Shown: positions 1-11,015 of the stretch, one piece after another | How positions within the stretch are numbered: position 1 is the stretch's first letter | Layout: each line of letters begins with the position of its first letter | DNA from: Jeotgalicoccus saudimassiliensis | GTDB lineage: Bacteria; Bacillota; Bacilli; Staphylococcales; Salinicoccaceae | Assembly: GCF_000756715.1 (NCBI RefSeq) | Contig: NZ_CCSE01000001.1 | Coordinates: forward strand, 1,952,001 to 2,016,000 | DNA: 64,000 nt | Reading direction: 5' to 3' | Notes under the pieces: generated by a model | What the model saw: the letters and a program-made list of their open reading frames with translations, nothing else | What the model was told of the DNA's origin: nothing | Databases searched by the model: none | Program-made: the position numbers and the translations under genes

Positions 1-1
1 C

Positions 2-952
2 GGTCTTCTGCAGGTCGATTTTATTAACGACCATAACGCTGAAGAAGTGAAGAAACGCCCGCATTTCCAGGCTTTAACACCGCTTTATCCCGACGAGCGG
101 ATTCACCTTGAAAACGAACCGGCGGATATGTCGACGCGTATTATGGATCTCGTTACGCCGATCGGTTTCGGTCAGCGCGGTATGATTGTTGCACCGCCTA
201 AAGCAGGTAAAACGTCCCTGTTAAAAGAAATTGCCCAGGCAATTACGACGAATCATCCGAATGTAAAACTCTTTATCCTGCTCATCGGTGAACGTCCGGA
301 AGAGGTAACGGATTTGGAACGTTCCGTTGAACAGGCCGATGTCGTCCATTCGACATTTGATGAGCCGCCTCAACATCACGTCAAAGTAGCGGAACTGCTG
401 CTGGAACGTGCGAAACGACTCGTTGAGATGGGAGAAGATGTAATTATTTTAATGGACTCGATTACACGTCTTGCACGTGCGTACAACCTCGTTATTCCGG
501 CATCGGGACGTACGTTATCAGGAGGGCTTGACCCTGCGAGCCTGCACCGTCCGAAACATTTCTTCGGTGCGGCAAGGAACATCGAAGCAGGCGGCAGCCT
601 GACGATTCTGTCGACTGCACTGGTCGACACGGGCAGCCGCATGGATGATGTTATTTACGAGGAATTTAAAGGTACGGGGAATATGGAACTTCATCTTGAC
701 CGTCATTTAAGCGAACGCCGTATTTACCCGGCGATAGATATCCGTCGTTCAAGTACGCGTAAAGAAGAGCTGCTGCTCGACAAAAAAGAGCTGGAAATAT
801 TATGGCAGCTCAGAAATCTGTTTACGGACTCGTCGGATTTCACAGAACGTTTCCTGAGAATTTTAAAGACGACGAAAACAAACGAAGAATTCTTCGATGT
901 GCTTAGAGAGCGTATGATCAGCTCTCAGAAAACAGGTAAACCCGTAATATAA
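2..952 (+). CDS. rho: Transcription termination factor Rho (C-terminal part; 5' end outside window)
   Basis: RNA-dependent hexameric helicase that terminates untranslated transcripts. The reading frame is open from base 2 and begins in mid-protein ([12 protein letters not shown]), so the GTG at 47 is internal and the N-terminal RNA-binding domain lies upstream of the window. The ATPase core is complete: Walker [10 protein letters not shown], Walker [15 protein letters not shown], and the Q/R-loop region RTLSGGLDP. About 316 residues are visible, compared with roughly 420-440 for the family. The neighbours rpmE2 and prfA match the Bacillales order. No hairpin terminator follows the gene. Identity is secure. 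Confidence 0.97.
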   Translation, partial: GLLQVDFINDHNAEEVKKRPHFQALTPLYPDERIHLENEPADMSTRIMDLVTPIGFGQRGMIVAPPKAGKTSLLKEIAQAITTNHPNVKLFILLIGERPEEVTDLERSVEQADVVHSTFDEPPQHHVKVAELLLERAKRLVEMGEDVIILMDSITRLARAYNLVIPASGRTLSGGLDPASLHRPKHFFGAARNIEAGGSLTILSTALVDTGSRMDDVIYEEFKGTGNMELHLDRHLSERRIYPAIDIRRSSTRKEELLLDKKELEILWQLRNLFTDSSDFTERFLRILKTTKTNEEFFDVLRERMISSQKTGKPVI

Positions 953-967
953 ATTTCTTCACAGATA

Positions 968-996
968 TTGCTTTTTACACCGTGAGAATGTATAAT
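968..996 (+). promoter_or_regulatory. SigA-type promoter of rpmE2
   Basis: TTGCTT (968-973), 17-base spacer, TATAAT (991-996). It lies in the short gap after rho and about 70 bases before the L31 start codon. Strong match by eye. Confidence 0.75.
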
Positions 997-1009
997 GGCA
1001 AAGTAATGC

Positions 1010-1060
1010 GTGGTGATAGCCACAAATAACTCTGTTCCAGATGGTCCAGGGCAAAGGAGC
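1010..1060 (+). promoter_or_regulatory. Structured 5' leader of rpmE2 (possible L31 autoregulatory leader)
   Basis: Two helices can be drawn in the leader: GTGGT/GCCAC around 1010-1023, and CTCTG/CAGGG around 1031-1053. The second ends directly before the Shine-Dalgarno sequence AAAGGAG. Ribosomal protein L31 leaders are known autoregulatory elements in Firmicutes; assignment to that class here is an inference from position and structure only. Confidence 0.35.
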
Positions 1061-1068
1061 TGACAATT

Positions 1069-1329
1069 ATGAAACAAGGAATTCATCCTGAATACAAAAA
1101 AGTAATCTTTTTAGATTCAACTACAGATTTTAAATTCTTAAGTGGATCTACACGTACTTCTTCTGAAACTATGGAGTGGGAAGATGGTAACGAATACCCG
1201 GTTATTCGTTTAGATATCTCTTCTGATTCACACCCGTTCTACACAGGACGTCAGAAGTTCGCATCTGCAGACGGCCGTGTTGAGAAATTCAACAAAAAAT
1301 TCGGTCTTAAATCAAGCAACGAACAATAA
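1069..1329 (+). CDS. rpmE2: 50S ribosomal protein L31 type B
   Basis: Component of the large ribosomal subunit at the intersubunit bridge. The 86-residue product begins [17 protein letters not shown] and contains the type-B signatures [10 protein letters not shown] and [10 protein letters not shown]. It lacks the CxxC zinc ligands of type-A L31, as expected for the zinc-independent paralogue. The SD AAAGGAG is well placed. It has its own promoter and a strong terminator, so it is probably monocistronic between rho and prfA. Confidence 0.97.
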   Translation: MKQGIHPEYKKVIFLDSTTDFKFLSGSTRTSSETMEWEDGNEYPVIRLDISSDSHPFYTGRQKFASADGRVEKFNKKFGLKSSNEQ

Positions 1330-1338
1330 CGAAACTTC

Positions 1339-1370
1339 AACTGCACTGAGTATCTCAGTGCAGTTTTTTT
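1339..1370 (+). terminator. Intrinsic terminator of rpmE2
   Basis: Perfect 12-bp stem AACTGCACTGAG / CTCAGTGCAGTT with a TAT loop, followed by a run of T. Confidence 0.95.
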
Positions 1371-1382
1371 GTCTAAAAAATA

Positions 1383-1391
1383 TGCTATAAT
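1383..1391 (+). promoter_or_regulatory. Extended -10 promoter of prfA operon
   Basis: TGCTATAAT (TGn plus consensus -10) 39 bases before the prfA ATG, immediately after the rpmE2 terminator. No good -35 is visible, which is tolerated by extended -10 promoters. Confidence 0.55.
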
Positions 1392-1429
1392 AAAGTAACT
1401 AAAAAGTACCAGGAAAAGGACGTATTCTT

Positions 1430-2509
1430 ATGTTTGATCAACTTGAAATAATTGAAAACCGATATGAACAGCTGACTGAATTACTCAGCGACCCCGATGT
1501 AGTCAGCGATCCGGAAAAACTCCGCACTTATTCTAAAGAGCAGAGTGATATTCACGATACAGTAGAAGTGTTCCGCGTATACAAAGGCCACTTGGAAACG
1601 ATTGAAGAATCAAAAGAAATGCTGAAAGAAACAGACGATCAGGAAATGATCGATATGCTGAAAGAGGAAATTGCAGAATCGGAAAGCACGCTCCCGAAAC
1701 TGGAAGACGAGTTAAAAATTCTTATTATCCCGAAAGACCCTAACGACGATAAAAACGTTGTTATGGAAATTCGAGGTGCAGCAGGCGGAGACGAAGCGCA
1801 GATTTTTGCAGGTGATCTGTTCAGAATGTATTCGCGCTACGCAGAAGATCAGGGATGGCGTACGGAAGTCGTCGATGCTTCAAGCAGTGACCAGGGCGGA
1901 TTTAAAGAAATCAGTTTCTTAATTCACGGTAAAGGTGCATTCTCAAAACTTAAGTTTGAGAACGGTGCACATCGTGTTCAGCGCGTTCCGGAAACGGAAT
2001 CAGGCGGGCGTATTCACACGTCTACGGCAACGGTTGCCGTATTGCCTGAAGTTGAAGATGTTGAAGTGGAAATCCGTAACGAAGATATTAAAATTGATAC
2101 GTACCGTTCAAGCGGTGCCGGCGGACAGCACGTTAACACGACTGACTCCGCAGTACGTATTACCCATCTGCCAAGTGGTACAGTGGTTACATCGCAGGAT
2201 GAAAAATCACAGATTAAAAACAGAGAGCGTGCGATGAAAGTACTTAAAGCACGCGTTTATGACATGATGCAGCAGGAAGCGCATGCAGAGTATGCAGAGA
2301 AGAGAAAATCTGCAGTCGGTACAGGTGACCGTTCAGAACGTATCCGTACGTATAACTATCCGCAAAACCGTGTGACTGATCACCGTATCGGTTTAACAAT
2401 TCAAAAGCTCGACCAGATTATTAACGGCAGTCTCGATGAAATTATTGAAGCACTTGCTATCGAAGAACAGACTTCGAAACTGGAAGAACTGAACAATGAA
2501 ACAATATAA
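1430..2509 (+). CDS. prfA: Peptide chain release factor 1
   Basis: Releases nascent peptide at UAA and UAG codons. 359 residues, normal for RF1. The PxT codon-recognition tripeptide is present as PET at residues 187-189 within [16 protein letters not shown], and the catalytic GGQ lies at about 231-233 in [26 protein letters not shown] precedes the ATG. The 3' end overlaps prmC by 14 bases; PrmC methylates the GGQ glutamine, so the two products act together. Confidence 0.98.
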   Translation: MFDQLEIIENRYEQLTELLSDPDVVSDPEKLRTYSKEQSDIHDTVEVFRVYKGHLETIEESKEMLKETDDQEMIDMLKEEIAESESTLPKLEDELKILIIPKDPNDDKNVVMEIRGAAGGDEAQIFAGDLFRMYSRYAEDQGWRTEVVDASSSDQGGFKEISFLIHGKGAFSKLKFENGAHRVQRVPETESGGRIHTSTATVAVLPEVEDVEVEIRNEDIKIDTYRSSGAGGQHVNTTDSAVRITHLPSGTVVTSQDEKSQIKNRERAMKVLKARVYDMMQQEAHAEYAEKRKSAVGTGDRSERIRTYNYPQNRVTDHRIGLTIQKLDQIINGSLDEIIEALAIEEQTSKLEELNNETI

Positions 2510-3347
2510 AACAGTACTTAAAGAGGCGGAAGCCTCTTTAAGTGTATATGGACAGGAAACCCGTACAGCGTCGATTGTTATGGAAGAACTGTTTGGCATG
2601 AACTTTTCAAAACTGATGGTGTACGGCGATGACGTCATGCCGGAAGATGATTATAAAAAGTTCGAAGAGATTATGGTGCGGATTTGTAATAATGAGCCGT
2701 ATCAGTATGTGCTCGGTGAAGCGTATTTTTACGATGCATATTTTAAAGTAACACCGGATACACTGATTCCGCGAAACGAAACTGAAGAGCTCGTGGATTT
2801 CGTGCTGAGAAATGAGCATGACAGCGGCATGACAGCGGTTGATATCGGTACCGGAACGGGTGCCATCGGCCTGACTCTGGCCCGTTACTGGGAACTAAAC
2901 AGGGTCATAGTAACGGATTTATCGAAAGCGGCGCTTGAGGTTGCGAAGGAGAATGGGGAGCGGCTCGGAGCAACTGCCGAGTATCTCGAAGGCAGTTTAT
3001 TCGTACCTTTAGTGGATAAAGAAATTAAAGCTGATATAATCATCTCTAATCCTCCGTATATAAGCGAGGATGAAAAACATCTGATGACTGCATCTGTACT
3101 TGAGCACGAGCCGCAGACTGCGCTGTTTGCAAAAGACAGCGGACTTGCACTGTACAAAGAGATGATCCGTACGCTCGACGGCGTTTTGAATCCGGGCGGG
3201 CGCGTGTATTTTGAAATCGGCTTTAATCAGGCAAAAGTGCTGAAGACTTTTATTGAAAATGTCCTGCCGGGAACTGATGTGCATACAATCAAGGATATCA
3301 ATCAGAACGACAGAATATTATATTTTACGCGGGGTGAAAAACAGTGA
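2496..3347 (+). CDS. prmC: Release factor glutamine methyltransferase PrmC (HemK)
   Basis: SAM-dependent N5-methylation of the GGQ glutamine of release factors. 283 residues. SAM-binding motif [10 protein letters not shown] at about 116-125 and catalytic NPPY at 185-188 (IISNPPYIS); the N-terminal helical domain matches PrmC. It overlaps prfA upstream and shares a 4-base GTGA overlap with tsaC downstream, so translation is probably coupled through prfA-prmC-tsaC-ywlE. Confidence 0.97.
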   Translation: MKQYKTVLKEAEASLSVYGQETRTASIVMEELFGMNFSKLMVYGDDVMPEDDYKKFEEIMVRICNNEPYQYVLGEAYFYDAYFKVTPDTLIPRNETEELVDFVLRNEHDSGMTAVDIGTGTGAIGLTLARYWELNRVIVTDLSKAALEVAKENGERLGATAEYLEGSLFVPLVDKEIKADIIISNPPYISEDEKHLMTASVLEHEPQTALFAKDSGLALYKEMIRTLDGVLNPGGRVYFEIGFNQAKVLKTFIENVLPGTDVHTIKDINQNDRILYFTRGEKQ

Positions 3348-4393
3348 CTAAAATTTGGAAAATTACCGAAGCCGATTTAACGAATGCGGACAATCAGGAA
3401 GCACTGCTCGAACAGCTGGAAGAAATAAAAATTGCATTTACCTACGGTGAAATTATCGGTATTCCGACTGAAACGGTATACGGTCTGGCAGCGGATGCGA
3501 GGAATTCGGAAGCAATCAATAAGATTTTTTCTGCCAAAGGACGTCCTGGAGACAATCCTTTAATTATACATATCCACGATATCAGCCAGCTTGAAGACTT
3601 TACAGCGGTACTCGATGAACGCGTTCTCAGTCTGATGGAGGCCTTCTGGCCGGGACCGATATCATTTATTCTCCCGCTGACCGGTGATTATCTGTCGTCC
3701 ACTGCAGTCGCTGAACTCGATTCAGTGGCAGTGCGTATGCCGAGTCATCCGGTCGGACGGAAAATTCTGCAGCATGCTGATATGCCGCTTGCAGCACCCA
3801 GTGCGAACATCAGCGGCAAGCCCTCGCCGACGAATGCGCAGCATGTCATCGATGATCTTGAAGACCGCGTGTACGGCGTTGTCGACAGCGAGTCTGCAAT
3901 TTACGGTATCGAGAGTACGGTGCTCGACTGTACGCAGTTCCCGTACAGAATCGCCCGCCCGGGTGCAGTGACGAAAGAACAGCTTGAAGCAGTGCTCGAG
4001 TCAGCGGTGGATACAGTAAGCAGCCAGACGGATAAGCCAATCTCACCGGGAATGAAATATAAACATTATGCGCCGAGTCAGCCTTTAATCGTCATCGAAG
4101 GCGGGATTAACAACAATACGAAACTGCCGGTGGAACGGACGCAGAAAGTCGGTATTATCGCACCGGAAACGAGCAGGGAATTTATCGGTGAGGACATACA
4201 GTTTATCAGTCTGTGCAGAGACCGTAACAGTTACAGGGAAGCAGCACGCAATCTGTACTCGGCACTTCGTATTATGGATAATTCCGATGTCGATATTATT
4301 TTCATTCACGGCTTTGACAAAGTGCCGGAATCGGAAGGTCTGATGAACCGCATTTACAAAGCGACGGGAAACGAAGTGATTCAGGGTGGATAA
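3344..4393 (+). CDS. tsaC: L-threonylcarbamoyladenylate synthase (TsaC/Sua5, YwlC)
   Basis: Makes threonylcarbamoyl-AMP from Thr, bicarbonate and ATP, the first step of tRNA t6A37 formation; the later-step genes tsaE, tsaB and tsaD lie at 43-46 kb in this window. 349 residues: YrdC domain (GIPTETVYGLAADA, SAKGRPGDNPLIIHI, AAPSANISGKPSPT) followed by a Sua5 domain from about residue 230. The start is GTG overlapping the prmC stop (GTGA). B. subtilis ywlC occupies the same position. Confidence 0.96.
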   Translation: MTKIWKITEADLTNADNQEALLEQLEEIKIAFTYGEIIGIPTETVYGLAADARNSEAINKIFSAKGRPGDNPLIIHIHDISQLEDFTAVLDERVLSLMEAFWPGPISFILPLTGDYLSSTAVAELDSVAVRMPSHPVGRKILQHADMPLAAPSANISGKPSPTNAQHVIDDLEDRVYGVVDSESAIYGIESTVLDCTQFPYRIARPGAVTKEQLEAVLESAVDTVSSQTDKPISPGMKYKHYAPSQPLIVIEGGINNNTKLPVERTQKVGIIAPETSREFIGEDIQFISLCRDRNSYREAARNLYSALRIMDNSDVDIIFIHGFDKVPESEGLMNRIYKATGNEVIQGG

Positions 4394-4796
4394 AATAATA
4401 TTTGTCTGTACGGGAAATACATGCCGCAGCCCGCTCGCAGAAAGTTACGCACGAATGAAATATCCGGATATGGATATTTCATCCCGCGGACTCTTCGTTG
4501 TGGAGGAGCGGACGAACAGCCGCTCGCTTAATATAATAGAAGAAAATAACCTGCCCGCACCGACACCGCCAAAACAGCTGACAGCGGAAGACGTTCAGAA
4601 AGCAAAACTCGTCGTTATGGGGAGAAGTCATAAAGAGGCTATTCTCGGCCGGTGGCCTGATGCAGATGTGAGACTGGTGTCTGAATATGCCGGGGAAACA
4701 TCAGTGGACATTCCAGACCCGTACGGCGGTACACAGTCGCAGTACGAAGAAGTATTTTTACATCTGAAAGAATACATTGAAAAATTTAACTGGTAA
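4386..4796 (+). CDS. ywlE: Protein-arginine phosphatase YwlE (LMW-PTP family)
   Basis: Low-molecular-weight phosphatase fold. The P-loop CTGNTCRS at residues 8-15 has Cys8 and Arg14 as catalytic residues and the acid Asp is in DIPDPYGG (about D111). In B. subtilis the Thr of this P-loop directs the enzyme to phosphoarginine made by McsB, and the same Thr (residue 12) is present here, so arginine phosphatase is preferred over tyrosine phosphatase. 136 residues. GTG start, 8-base overlap with tsaC. Confidence 0.9.
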   Translation: MDKIIFVCTGNTCRSPLAESYARMKYPDMDISSRGLFVVEERTNSRSLNIIEENNLPAPTPPKQLTAEDVQKAKLVVMGRSHKEAILGRWPDADVRLVSEYAGETSVDIPDPYGGTQSQYEEVFLHLKEYIEKFNW

Positions 4797-4809
4797 GACC
4801 AGTAATCTT

Positions 4810-4838
4810 TTGAAACTGGGAATGCTGCCGGTTATAAT
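4810..4838 (+). promoter_or_regulatory. SigA-type promoter of rpiB
   Basis: TTGAAA (4810-4815), 17-base spacer, TATAAT (4833-4838), 22 bases before the rpiB ATG. Confidence 0.75.
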
Positions 4839-4859
4839 ATGTTCTAAGGAGATGAGTGT

Positions 4860-5288
4860 ATGAAAGTTGTTATAGCATCAGACCACGGCGGCATCAATTT
4901 AAAAAAAGCCGTGACGGAATATTTAACTGCTCAGCAGATTGAATTTACAGATCTCGGGCCTGACAATACGGACTCTGTGGATTACCCGGATTATGCCAAG
5001 CCGGTTGCAGAGAAAGTTGCTGCAGGAGAGTATGATAAAGGTATTTTAATTTGCGGTACAGGTATCGGCATGAATATTACTGCAAATAAAACCAAAGGTA
5101 TTCGCTGTGCACTTGTACACGATACTTTCTCGGCAAAAGCAACACGCGCACACAACGATTCCAATGTACTCGCGATGGGTGAAAGAGTTATCGGACCGGG
5201 TCTTGCACTTGAAGTAGTGGACACCTGGCTGAACACTGAATTTGAGGGTGGTAGACATGAAAGACGCGTTTGTAAGATTGAAGAATGA
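4860..5288 (+). CDS. rpiB: Ribose-5-phosphate isomerase B
   Basis: RpiB/LacAB family sugar-phosphate isomerase of the pentose phosphate pathway. 142 residues. N-terminal ASDHGGINLKKAV phosphate-binding region and active-site Cys in GILICGTGIGMNI; the C-terminus retains [19 protein letters not shown]. It overlaps ywlG by 32 bases. A role in another aldose-phosphate isomerisation cannot be excluded from sequence alone. Confidence 0.92.
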   Translation: MKVVIASDHGGINLKKAVTEYLTAQQIEFTDLGPDNTDSVDYPDYAKPVAEKVAAGEYDKGILICGTGIGMNITANKTKGIRCALVHDTFSAKATRAHNDSNVLAMGERVIGPGLALEVVDTWLNTEFEGGRHERRVCKIEE

Positions 5289-5805
5289 CTTACAGACACT
5301 GACGGATGACTTATATGAAACTGATTTCTTCACACCGGGTAAAGTGCTTGTTATCGGCTGTTCAACATCGGAAACGATCGGAAAACATATCGGTAAAAGC
5401 AGTTCGGATGAAGCTGCGGAAGTCATATTTGAACATTTTTTTGAAATCGCAACCAAAGAAAATGTTCACTTGTTATTTCAGGGATGTGAACATATTAACC
5501 GTTCCCTGACAACGACGAGAAAGACGATGGAAACATTGAAGCTTGAAGAAGTAACGGTAGTGCCGCACAAAGAAGCCGGGGGCAGCTTAAGCGAACTCGC
5601 TTATAAAGAAATTGACGACCCTGTTGTCGTTGAATCTGTTCAGGCGGACCGCGGCATTGATATTGGGCAGACGCTGATCGGCATGCACATGAAACACGTT
5701 GCAATTCCGGTCCGGACGTCTGTAAAAACAGTTGGCGAAGCAGTAGTGACGATAGCAACAACCCGCCCGAAACTTGTCGGCGGACCGAGAGCACATTATA
5801 AATAA
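5257..5805 (+). CDS. ywlG: YwlG-like conserved protein (UPF0340/DUF436)
   Basis: Conserved Firmicutes protein of unknown function, normally found between rpiB and glyA as here. The ATG at 5257 is chosen because GAGGGTGG precedes it; this gives [15 protein letters not shown] and 182 residues. Conserved segments include [28 protein letters not shown] and [17 protein letters not shown]. The translation overlaps the end of rpiB. Confidence 0.88.
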   Translation: MKDAFVRLKNDLQTLTDDLYETDFFTPGKVLVIGCSTSETIGKHIGKSSSDEAAEVIFEHFFEIATKENVHLLFQGCEHINRSLTTTRKTMETLKLEEVTVVPHKEAGGSLSELAYKEIDDPVVVESVQADRGIDIGQTLIGMHMKHVAIPVRTSVKTVGEAVVTIATTRPKLVGGPRAHYK

Positions 5806-5818
5806 AGGGGAGACCACA

Positions 5819-7054
5819 ATGTCATACATTAATTCACAAGATCCACAGGTACAGGAAGTTATCAACAATGAGCTTGAGAGACAAAACAACAACATCGAAC
5901 TGATTGCGAGCGAGAACTTTGTTTCGCCTGCAGTTCTGGAAGCACAGGGTTCAATTTTAACGAACAAATATGCGGAAGGATATCCGGGTAAACGTTACTA
6001 CGGCGGTTGTGAACATGTAGATGTTGTAGAAAACCTTGCCCGTGACCGTGCGAAGGAAATTTTTGGTGCAGAACATGCCAACGTACAGCCGCATTCAGGA
6101 TCACAGGCTAACATGGCTGTGTATTTCTCGGTGCTTGAACCCGGAGATAAAGTACTGGGAATGGATTTATCACATGGCGGACATTTAACACACGGTTCAC
6201 CGGTTAACTTCAGCGGTAAGCTGTTCAACTTCCTGTCGTACGGAGTGGACAAAGATACTGAACAGATTAACTATGATGAAGTGATGGAAATTGCGAAAAA
6301 AGAACAGCCGAAAATGATCGTTGCAGGCGGCAGCGCATACGTTAAAACACTGGACTTTAAAAAGTTCCGTGAAATTGCTGATGCAGTCGGTGCGTATCTG
6401 CTTGTCGATATGGCACATATCGCAGGTCTTGTTGCAGCAGGGCTGCATCCGAATCCGGTTCCGCATGCCGATTTCGTGACTTCGACGACACACAAAACAT
6501 TACGCGGACCGCGCGGCGGCTTAATTTTAACGAAAGAAAAATATGCCAAAGCAGTGGATAAAAATATCTTCCCGGGTATTCAGGGCGGGCCGTTAATGCA
6601 CGTTATCGGTGCGAAAGCAGTCGCGTTCGGTGAGGCGCAGCAGCCGGAATTTAAAGAATATCAGCAGCGTGTGCTCGACAATGCAAAAGCACTTGCGGAA
6701 TCACTTGCAGCAGGCGGACTGCGCATCGTTTCTGAAACGACGGACAACCACCTTGTACTCGTTGACGTTAAAGCGTTTGGTCTGACTGGTAAAGCTGCAG
6801 AAGAAGCACTGGATGAAGTCGGTATTACGGTAAATAAAAACACGATTCCATTTGATGAAGCATCGCCATTCGTTACGAGCGGGATTCGTCTTGGCACACC
6901 GGCGATGACTACGCGCGGATTTACTGCTGAAGATATGACAGAAGTGGGTAAAATTATGGTAGAAACGCTTACACGAGTCAAAAACGAGGAAAGTCTTGAA
7001 GGAATTTCAGATAAAGTTACAAAATTAACAGGAAAGTATCCACTATACAAATAA
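5819..7054 (+). CDS. glyA: Serine hydroxymethyltransferase
   Basis: PLP enzyme interconverting serine and glycine while charging tetrahydrofolate with a one-carbon unit. The ATG at 5819 follows AAAGGGGAGA and yields 411 residues ([19 protein letters not shown]), normal for the family. The PLP lysine lies in [14 protein letters not shown]; other signatures are [12 protein letters not shown] and [10 protein letters not shown]. Upstream ATGs lie inside ywlG and are disfavoured. Identity is secure. Confidence 0.98.
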   Translation: MSYINSQDPQVQEVINNELERQNNNIELIASENFVSPAVLEAQGSILTNKYAEGYPGKRYYGGCEHVDVVENLARDRAKEIFGAEHANVQPHSGSQANMAVYFSVLEPGDKVLGMDLSHGGHLTHGSPVNFSGKLFNFLSYGVDKDTEQINYDEVMEIAKKEQPKMIVAGGSAYVKTLDFKKFREIADAVGAYLLVDMAHIAGLVAAGLHPNPVPHADFVTSTTHKTLRGPRGGLILTKEKYAKAVDKNIFPGIQGGPLMHVIGAKAVAFGEAQQPEFKEYQQRVLDNAKALAESLAAGGLRIVSETTDNHLVLVDVKAFGLTGKAAEEALDEVGITVNKNTIPFDEASPFVTSGIRLGTPAMTTRGFTAEDMTEVGKIMVETLTRVKNEESLEGISDKVTKLTGKYPLYK

Positions 7055-7071
7055 ACTGCGTTATAATATAT

Positions 7072-7096
7072 ACCGGATGGGATCATCCGGTTAATT
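7072..7096 (+). terminator. Hairpin with short T-rich tail between glyA and upp
   Basis: Perfect 8-bp stem ACCGGATG / CATCCGGT with loop GGAT, followed by TTAATTTTT. It could be a weak terminator of glyA. A TATAAT (7062-7067) immediately upstream raises the alternative that the hairpin sits at the 5' end of an upp transcript. Confidence 0.5.
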
Positions 7097-7117
7097 TTTG
7101 GAGTGGAGGAAGAAAAT

Positions 7118-7747
7118 ATGTCTAAAGTACAAGTAATGGATCATCCGTTAATCCAGCATAAGATGAGCTATATCCGTGACGAGAATACATCGACAAAAGA
7201 GTTCAGAGAACTTGTTGATGAAGTGGGTATGCTTATGGCTTATGAGGTGACGAGAGATCTCACACTCGAAGACGTGTCGGTACAGACACCGGTTCAGGAA
7301 ACTACGGCAAAACGCCTGAGCGGAAAGAAACTGGGTATCGTCCCTATTTTACGTGCGGGACTTGGTATGCAGGACGGAATTCTTAAGTTAATTCCATCGG
7401 CACGTGTCGGTCATATCGGATTATACCGTGATCCCGAAACGCTCGAAGCTGTTGAATATTACGCGAAGTTCCCGGGAGATATCGAAGAGCGCGACATTTT
7501 CGTTATCGACCCGATGCTTGCTACAGGTGCATCAGCAGTAGAAGCAATCACAGCTGTAAAAAAACACGGCGCAACTAAAATTCGTTTTATCTGCCTGATT
7601 GCAGCACCTGAAGGTGTGGAAGTATTAAAAGAAGCGCATCCGGATGTGGATATTTATATCGCTGCACTTGACGATAAACTGAATGAGAAAAGTTACATCG
7701 TTCCGGGCTTAGGCGATGCCGGCGACAGATTGTTTGGTACACGATAA
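7118..7747 (+). CDS. upp: Uracil phosphoribosyltransferase
   Basis: Salvages uracil to UMP with PRPP. The ATG at 7118 follows GTGGAGGA and gives 209 residues ([20 protein letters not shown]), the usual size; a GTG 15 bases upstream lies inside the SD region. PRPP-binding motif [14 protein letters not shown] and C-terminal uracil-binding [10 protein letters not shown] are present. The glyA-upp-mnaA-atp order is typical of staphylococci. Confidence 0.98.
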   Translation: MSKVQVMDHPLIQHKMSYIRDENTSTKEFRELVDEVGMLMAYEVTRDLTLEDVSVQTPVQETTAKRLSGKKLGIVPILRAGLGMQDGILKLIPSARVGHIGLYRDPETLEAVEYYAKFPGDIEERDIFVIDPMLATGASAVEAITAVKKHGATKIRFICLIAAPEGVEVLKEAHPDVDIYIAALDDKLNEKSYIVPGLGDAGDRLFGTR

Positions 7748-7766
7748 AAAATCATAGGAGATTGTT

Positions 7767-8906
7767 ATGAAAAAAATTATGGCGATTTTCGGAACGAGAC
7801 CCGAAGCTATTAAAATGGCTCCGCTCGTTCTCGAAATGAAAAAAGATGAAGATATTGAACCGGTTGTGGTAGTTACTGCACAGCACAGAGAGATGCTTGA
7901 CCAGGTCCTGACAACTTTCGATATTACACCTGATTACGACTTGAATATTATGAAAGCGGGCCAGACTCTGTCAGAAGTGACAGGACGTGTAATCAACGGC
8001 CTCGAATCAGTTATTAAAGAAGTAAAACCGGATATGATTTTAGTGCATGGTGATACGACAACAACATTCGCGGGTTCACTTGCTGCGTTTTACAATGAAG
8101 TGGATATCGGTCATGTTGAAGCGGGGCTTCGCACACATAACAAATACTCACCATTCCCGGAAGAGGCGAACCGTCAGATGACAGGTGTTCTCGCTGATCT
8201 GCACTTTTCACCGACGGAAGATGCACGTCAGAACCTGCTGAACGAAGCGAAAGATGATTCTAAAATCTCGGTTACAGGAAATACTGCAATCGATGCACTG
8301 GCAACAACAGTTGATGAAAATTATCACAGCGACATTATCGAAAAGCACAAAGACAACAAAGTTGTGCTGTTAACTGCACACAGACGTGAAAACATCGGCC
8401 AGCCGATGCACAATATTTTCGGTGCAGTACGTCAGATCGTTGACGAATTCGAAGATGTAACCGTTGTGTACCCGATGCACAAAAATCCTAAAGTACGTGA
8501 AATTGCACAGGAGTACTTAGGAAACCACGAACGCGTGGAACTCATCGAGCCGCTTGACGTGCTTGACTTCCACAACTTCGCTGCAAGAAGCCACATTATC
8601 CTGACAGATTCAGGCGGTGTACAGGAAGAAGCACCGTCACTCGGTAAGCCGGTACTTGTACTGCGCGATACTACTGAACGTCCGGAAGGTGTTGCGGCAG
8701 GTACGCTTAAACTTGCAGGAATCGAGCAGGAAAATATCTACAGCATGACAAAAGAACTTCTGACGGATGAAGCGCTGTACAATGAGATGTCACAGACACA
8801 AAACCCTTACGGTGACGGGGAAGCTTCACGCAGAATTTGTGAGAACATAAAGTATTATTATGGAATCACTAAAGAGAAACCTATCAGTTTTTCAGTAAAC
8901 GATTAG
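7767..8906 (+). CDS. mnaA: UDP-N-acetylglucosamine 2-epimerase (non-hydrolysing)
   Basis: Converts UDP-GlcNAc to UDP-ManNAc, the precursor of wall teichoic acid linkage units and some capsules. 379 residues. N-terminal FGTRPEAIKMAPLV, substrate-loop GDTTTTFAGSLAAF and HVEAGLRTHNKYSPFPEE, and C-terminal LTDSGGVQEEAPSLGKPVLV are all diagnostic. It lies 19 bases after upp and is probably cotranscribed with it. WecB is the equivalent name elsewhere. Confidence 0.95.
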   Translation: MKKIMAIFGTRPEAIKMAPLVLEMKKDEDIEPVVVVTAQHREMLDQVLTTFDITPDYDLNIMKAGQTLSEVTGRVINGLESVIKEVKPDMILVHGDTTTTFAGSLAAFYNEVDIGHVEAGLRTHNKYSPFPEEANRQMTGVLADLHFSPTEDARQNLLNEAKDDSKISVTGNTAIDALATTVDENYHSDIIEKHKDNKVVLLTAHRRENIGQPMHNIFGAVRQIVDEFEDVTVVYPMHKNPKVREIAQEYLGNHERVELIEPLDVLDFHNFAARSHIILTDSGGVQEEAPSLGKPVLVLRDTTERPEGVAAGTLKLAGIEQENIYSMTKELLTDEALYNEMSQTQNPYGDGEASRRICENIKYYYGITKEKPISFSVND

Positions 8907-8942
8907 TAATTGTGAACATGTTGTTAAAATTTCCATATTTTG

Positions 8943-8971
8943 TTGACACAAAATTTGCGCTCCTATAAAAT
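8943..8971 (+). promoter_or_regulatory. SigA-type promoter of the atp operon
   Basis: TTGACA (8943-8948), 17-base spacer, TAAAAT (8966-8971), about 60 bases before the atpI start. Confidence 0.65.
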
Positions 8972-9032
8972 CATTAGAGTATGTAATTGTTTTCACAACG
9001 TGTTACATTACCCCGGGGAGTCGTCAAAGACA

Positions 9033-10134
<1,102 letters not shown>

Positions 10135-10142
10135 TATAATAA

Positions 10143-10397
<255 letters not shown>

Positions 10398-10411
10398 GAG
10401 TCGTTATATAA

Positions 10412-10438
10412 GGCGAAGTCTTATTTGAAGATTTCGCC
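10412..10438 (+). promoter_or_regulatory. Intercistronic hairpin between atpE and atpF
   Basis: 11-bp stem GGCGAAGTCTT / AAGATTTCGCC (one G-U pair), loop ATTTG, with no T run after it. It is more likely an mRNA processing or stability element than a terminator. Confidence 0.7.
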
Positions 10439-10496
10439 ATCTTATTATGTAAATAACTACGAGAGTTAGAGACTTTTCTGAAAGGAGTGTACATAG

Positions 10497-11015
10497 GTGG
10501 AACTATTAATTTTAGGTGCTGCTGGTGAAACAATGGGTACGGCTGTTGGAACATCGCTTGTTCTTCTTGCGAGTTTTCTGACGCTGCTTGCAGTATTGTC
10601 ATACTATGTGTGGAAACCAGTTAAGAAAGTTATGGATGACCGTGAACAACTAATCCATGACGATATTGATTTTGCTGAAAACAGAAAATTAGAAGCTGAA
10701 CGCTTAAAAGAAGAGAACGAAGCACTGCTTAAATCAACGCAGGCTGAAATCTCTGAACTTATGGAAAACGCCAAGAGTCAGGCGAAGAAAGAACAAGAGT
10801 CCATCATCAATGATGCTCATAACCGTTCTACTCAAATGATTACTGAAGCGCAGGCGGACATTGAAAGAGAAAAAGAAAAAGCAATCCGCGATATCAACGA
10901 TCAGGTTGCTGAACTGTCAGTACTGATTGCAGAGAAGATGATCCGTAAGGAACTCAACTCTGAAGACCAGAAAAACCTTGTTGCGAACTACTTACAGGAA
11001 GCAGGCGATAAGTAA
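10497..11015 (+). CDS. atpF: ATP synthase Fo subunit b
   Basis: Peripheral stalk. 172 residues: one N-terminal membrane helix (about 18-38) and a long charged coiled coil (about 45-150). GTG start with GAAAGGAGTG upstream. The stop overlaps the atpH start by one base (TAATG), so b and delta are probably translationally coupled. Confidence 0.95.
   Translation: MELLILGAAGETMGTAVGTSLVLLASFLTLLAVLSYYVWKPVKKVMDDREQLIHDDIDFAENRKLEAERLKEENEALLKSTQAEISELMENAKSQAKKEQESIINDAHNRSTQMITEAQADIEREKEKAIRDINDQVAELSVLIAEKMIRKELNSEDQKNLVANYLQEAGDK

Noticed and set aside
5046-5456. Minus-strand open frame opposite rpiB/ywlG
   Set aside because: Spans two established genes, no SD and no recognisable protein.
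8981-8998. Rex-operator-like ATGTAAT-N4-TTCACAA in the atp leader
   Set aside because: Only the right half matches TTGTGAA/TTCACAA; the left half matches 4 of 7 positions, and a second isolated half-site at 8909 has no partner.
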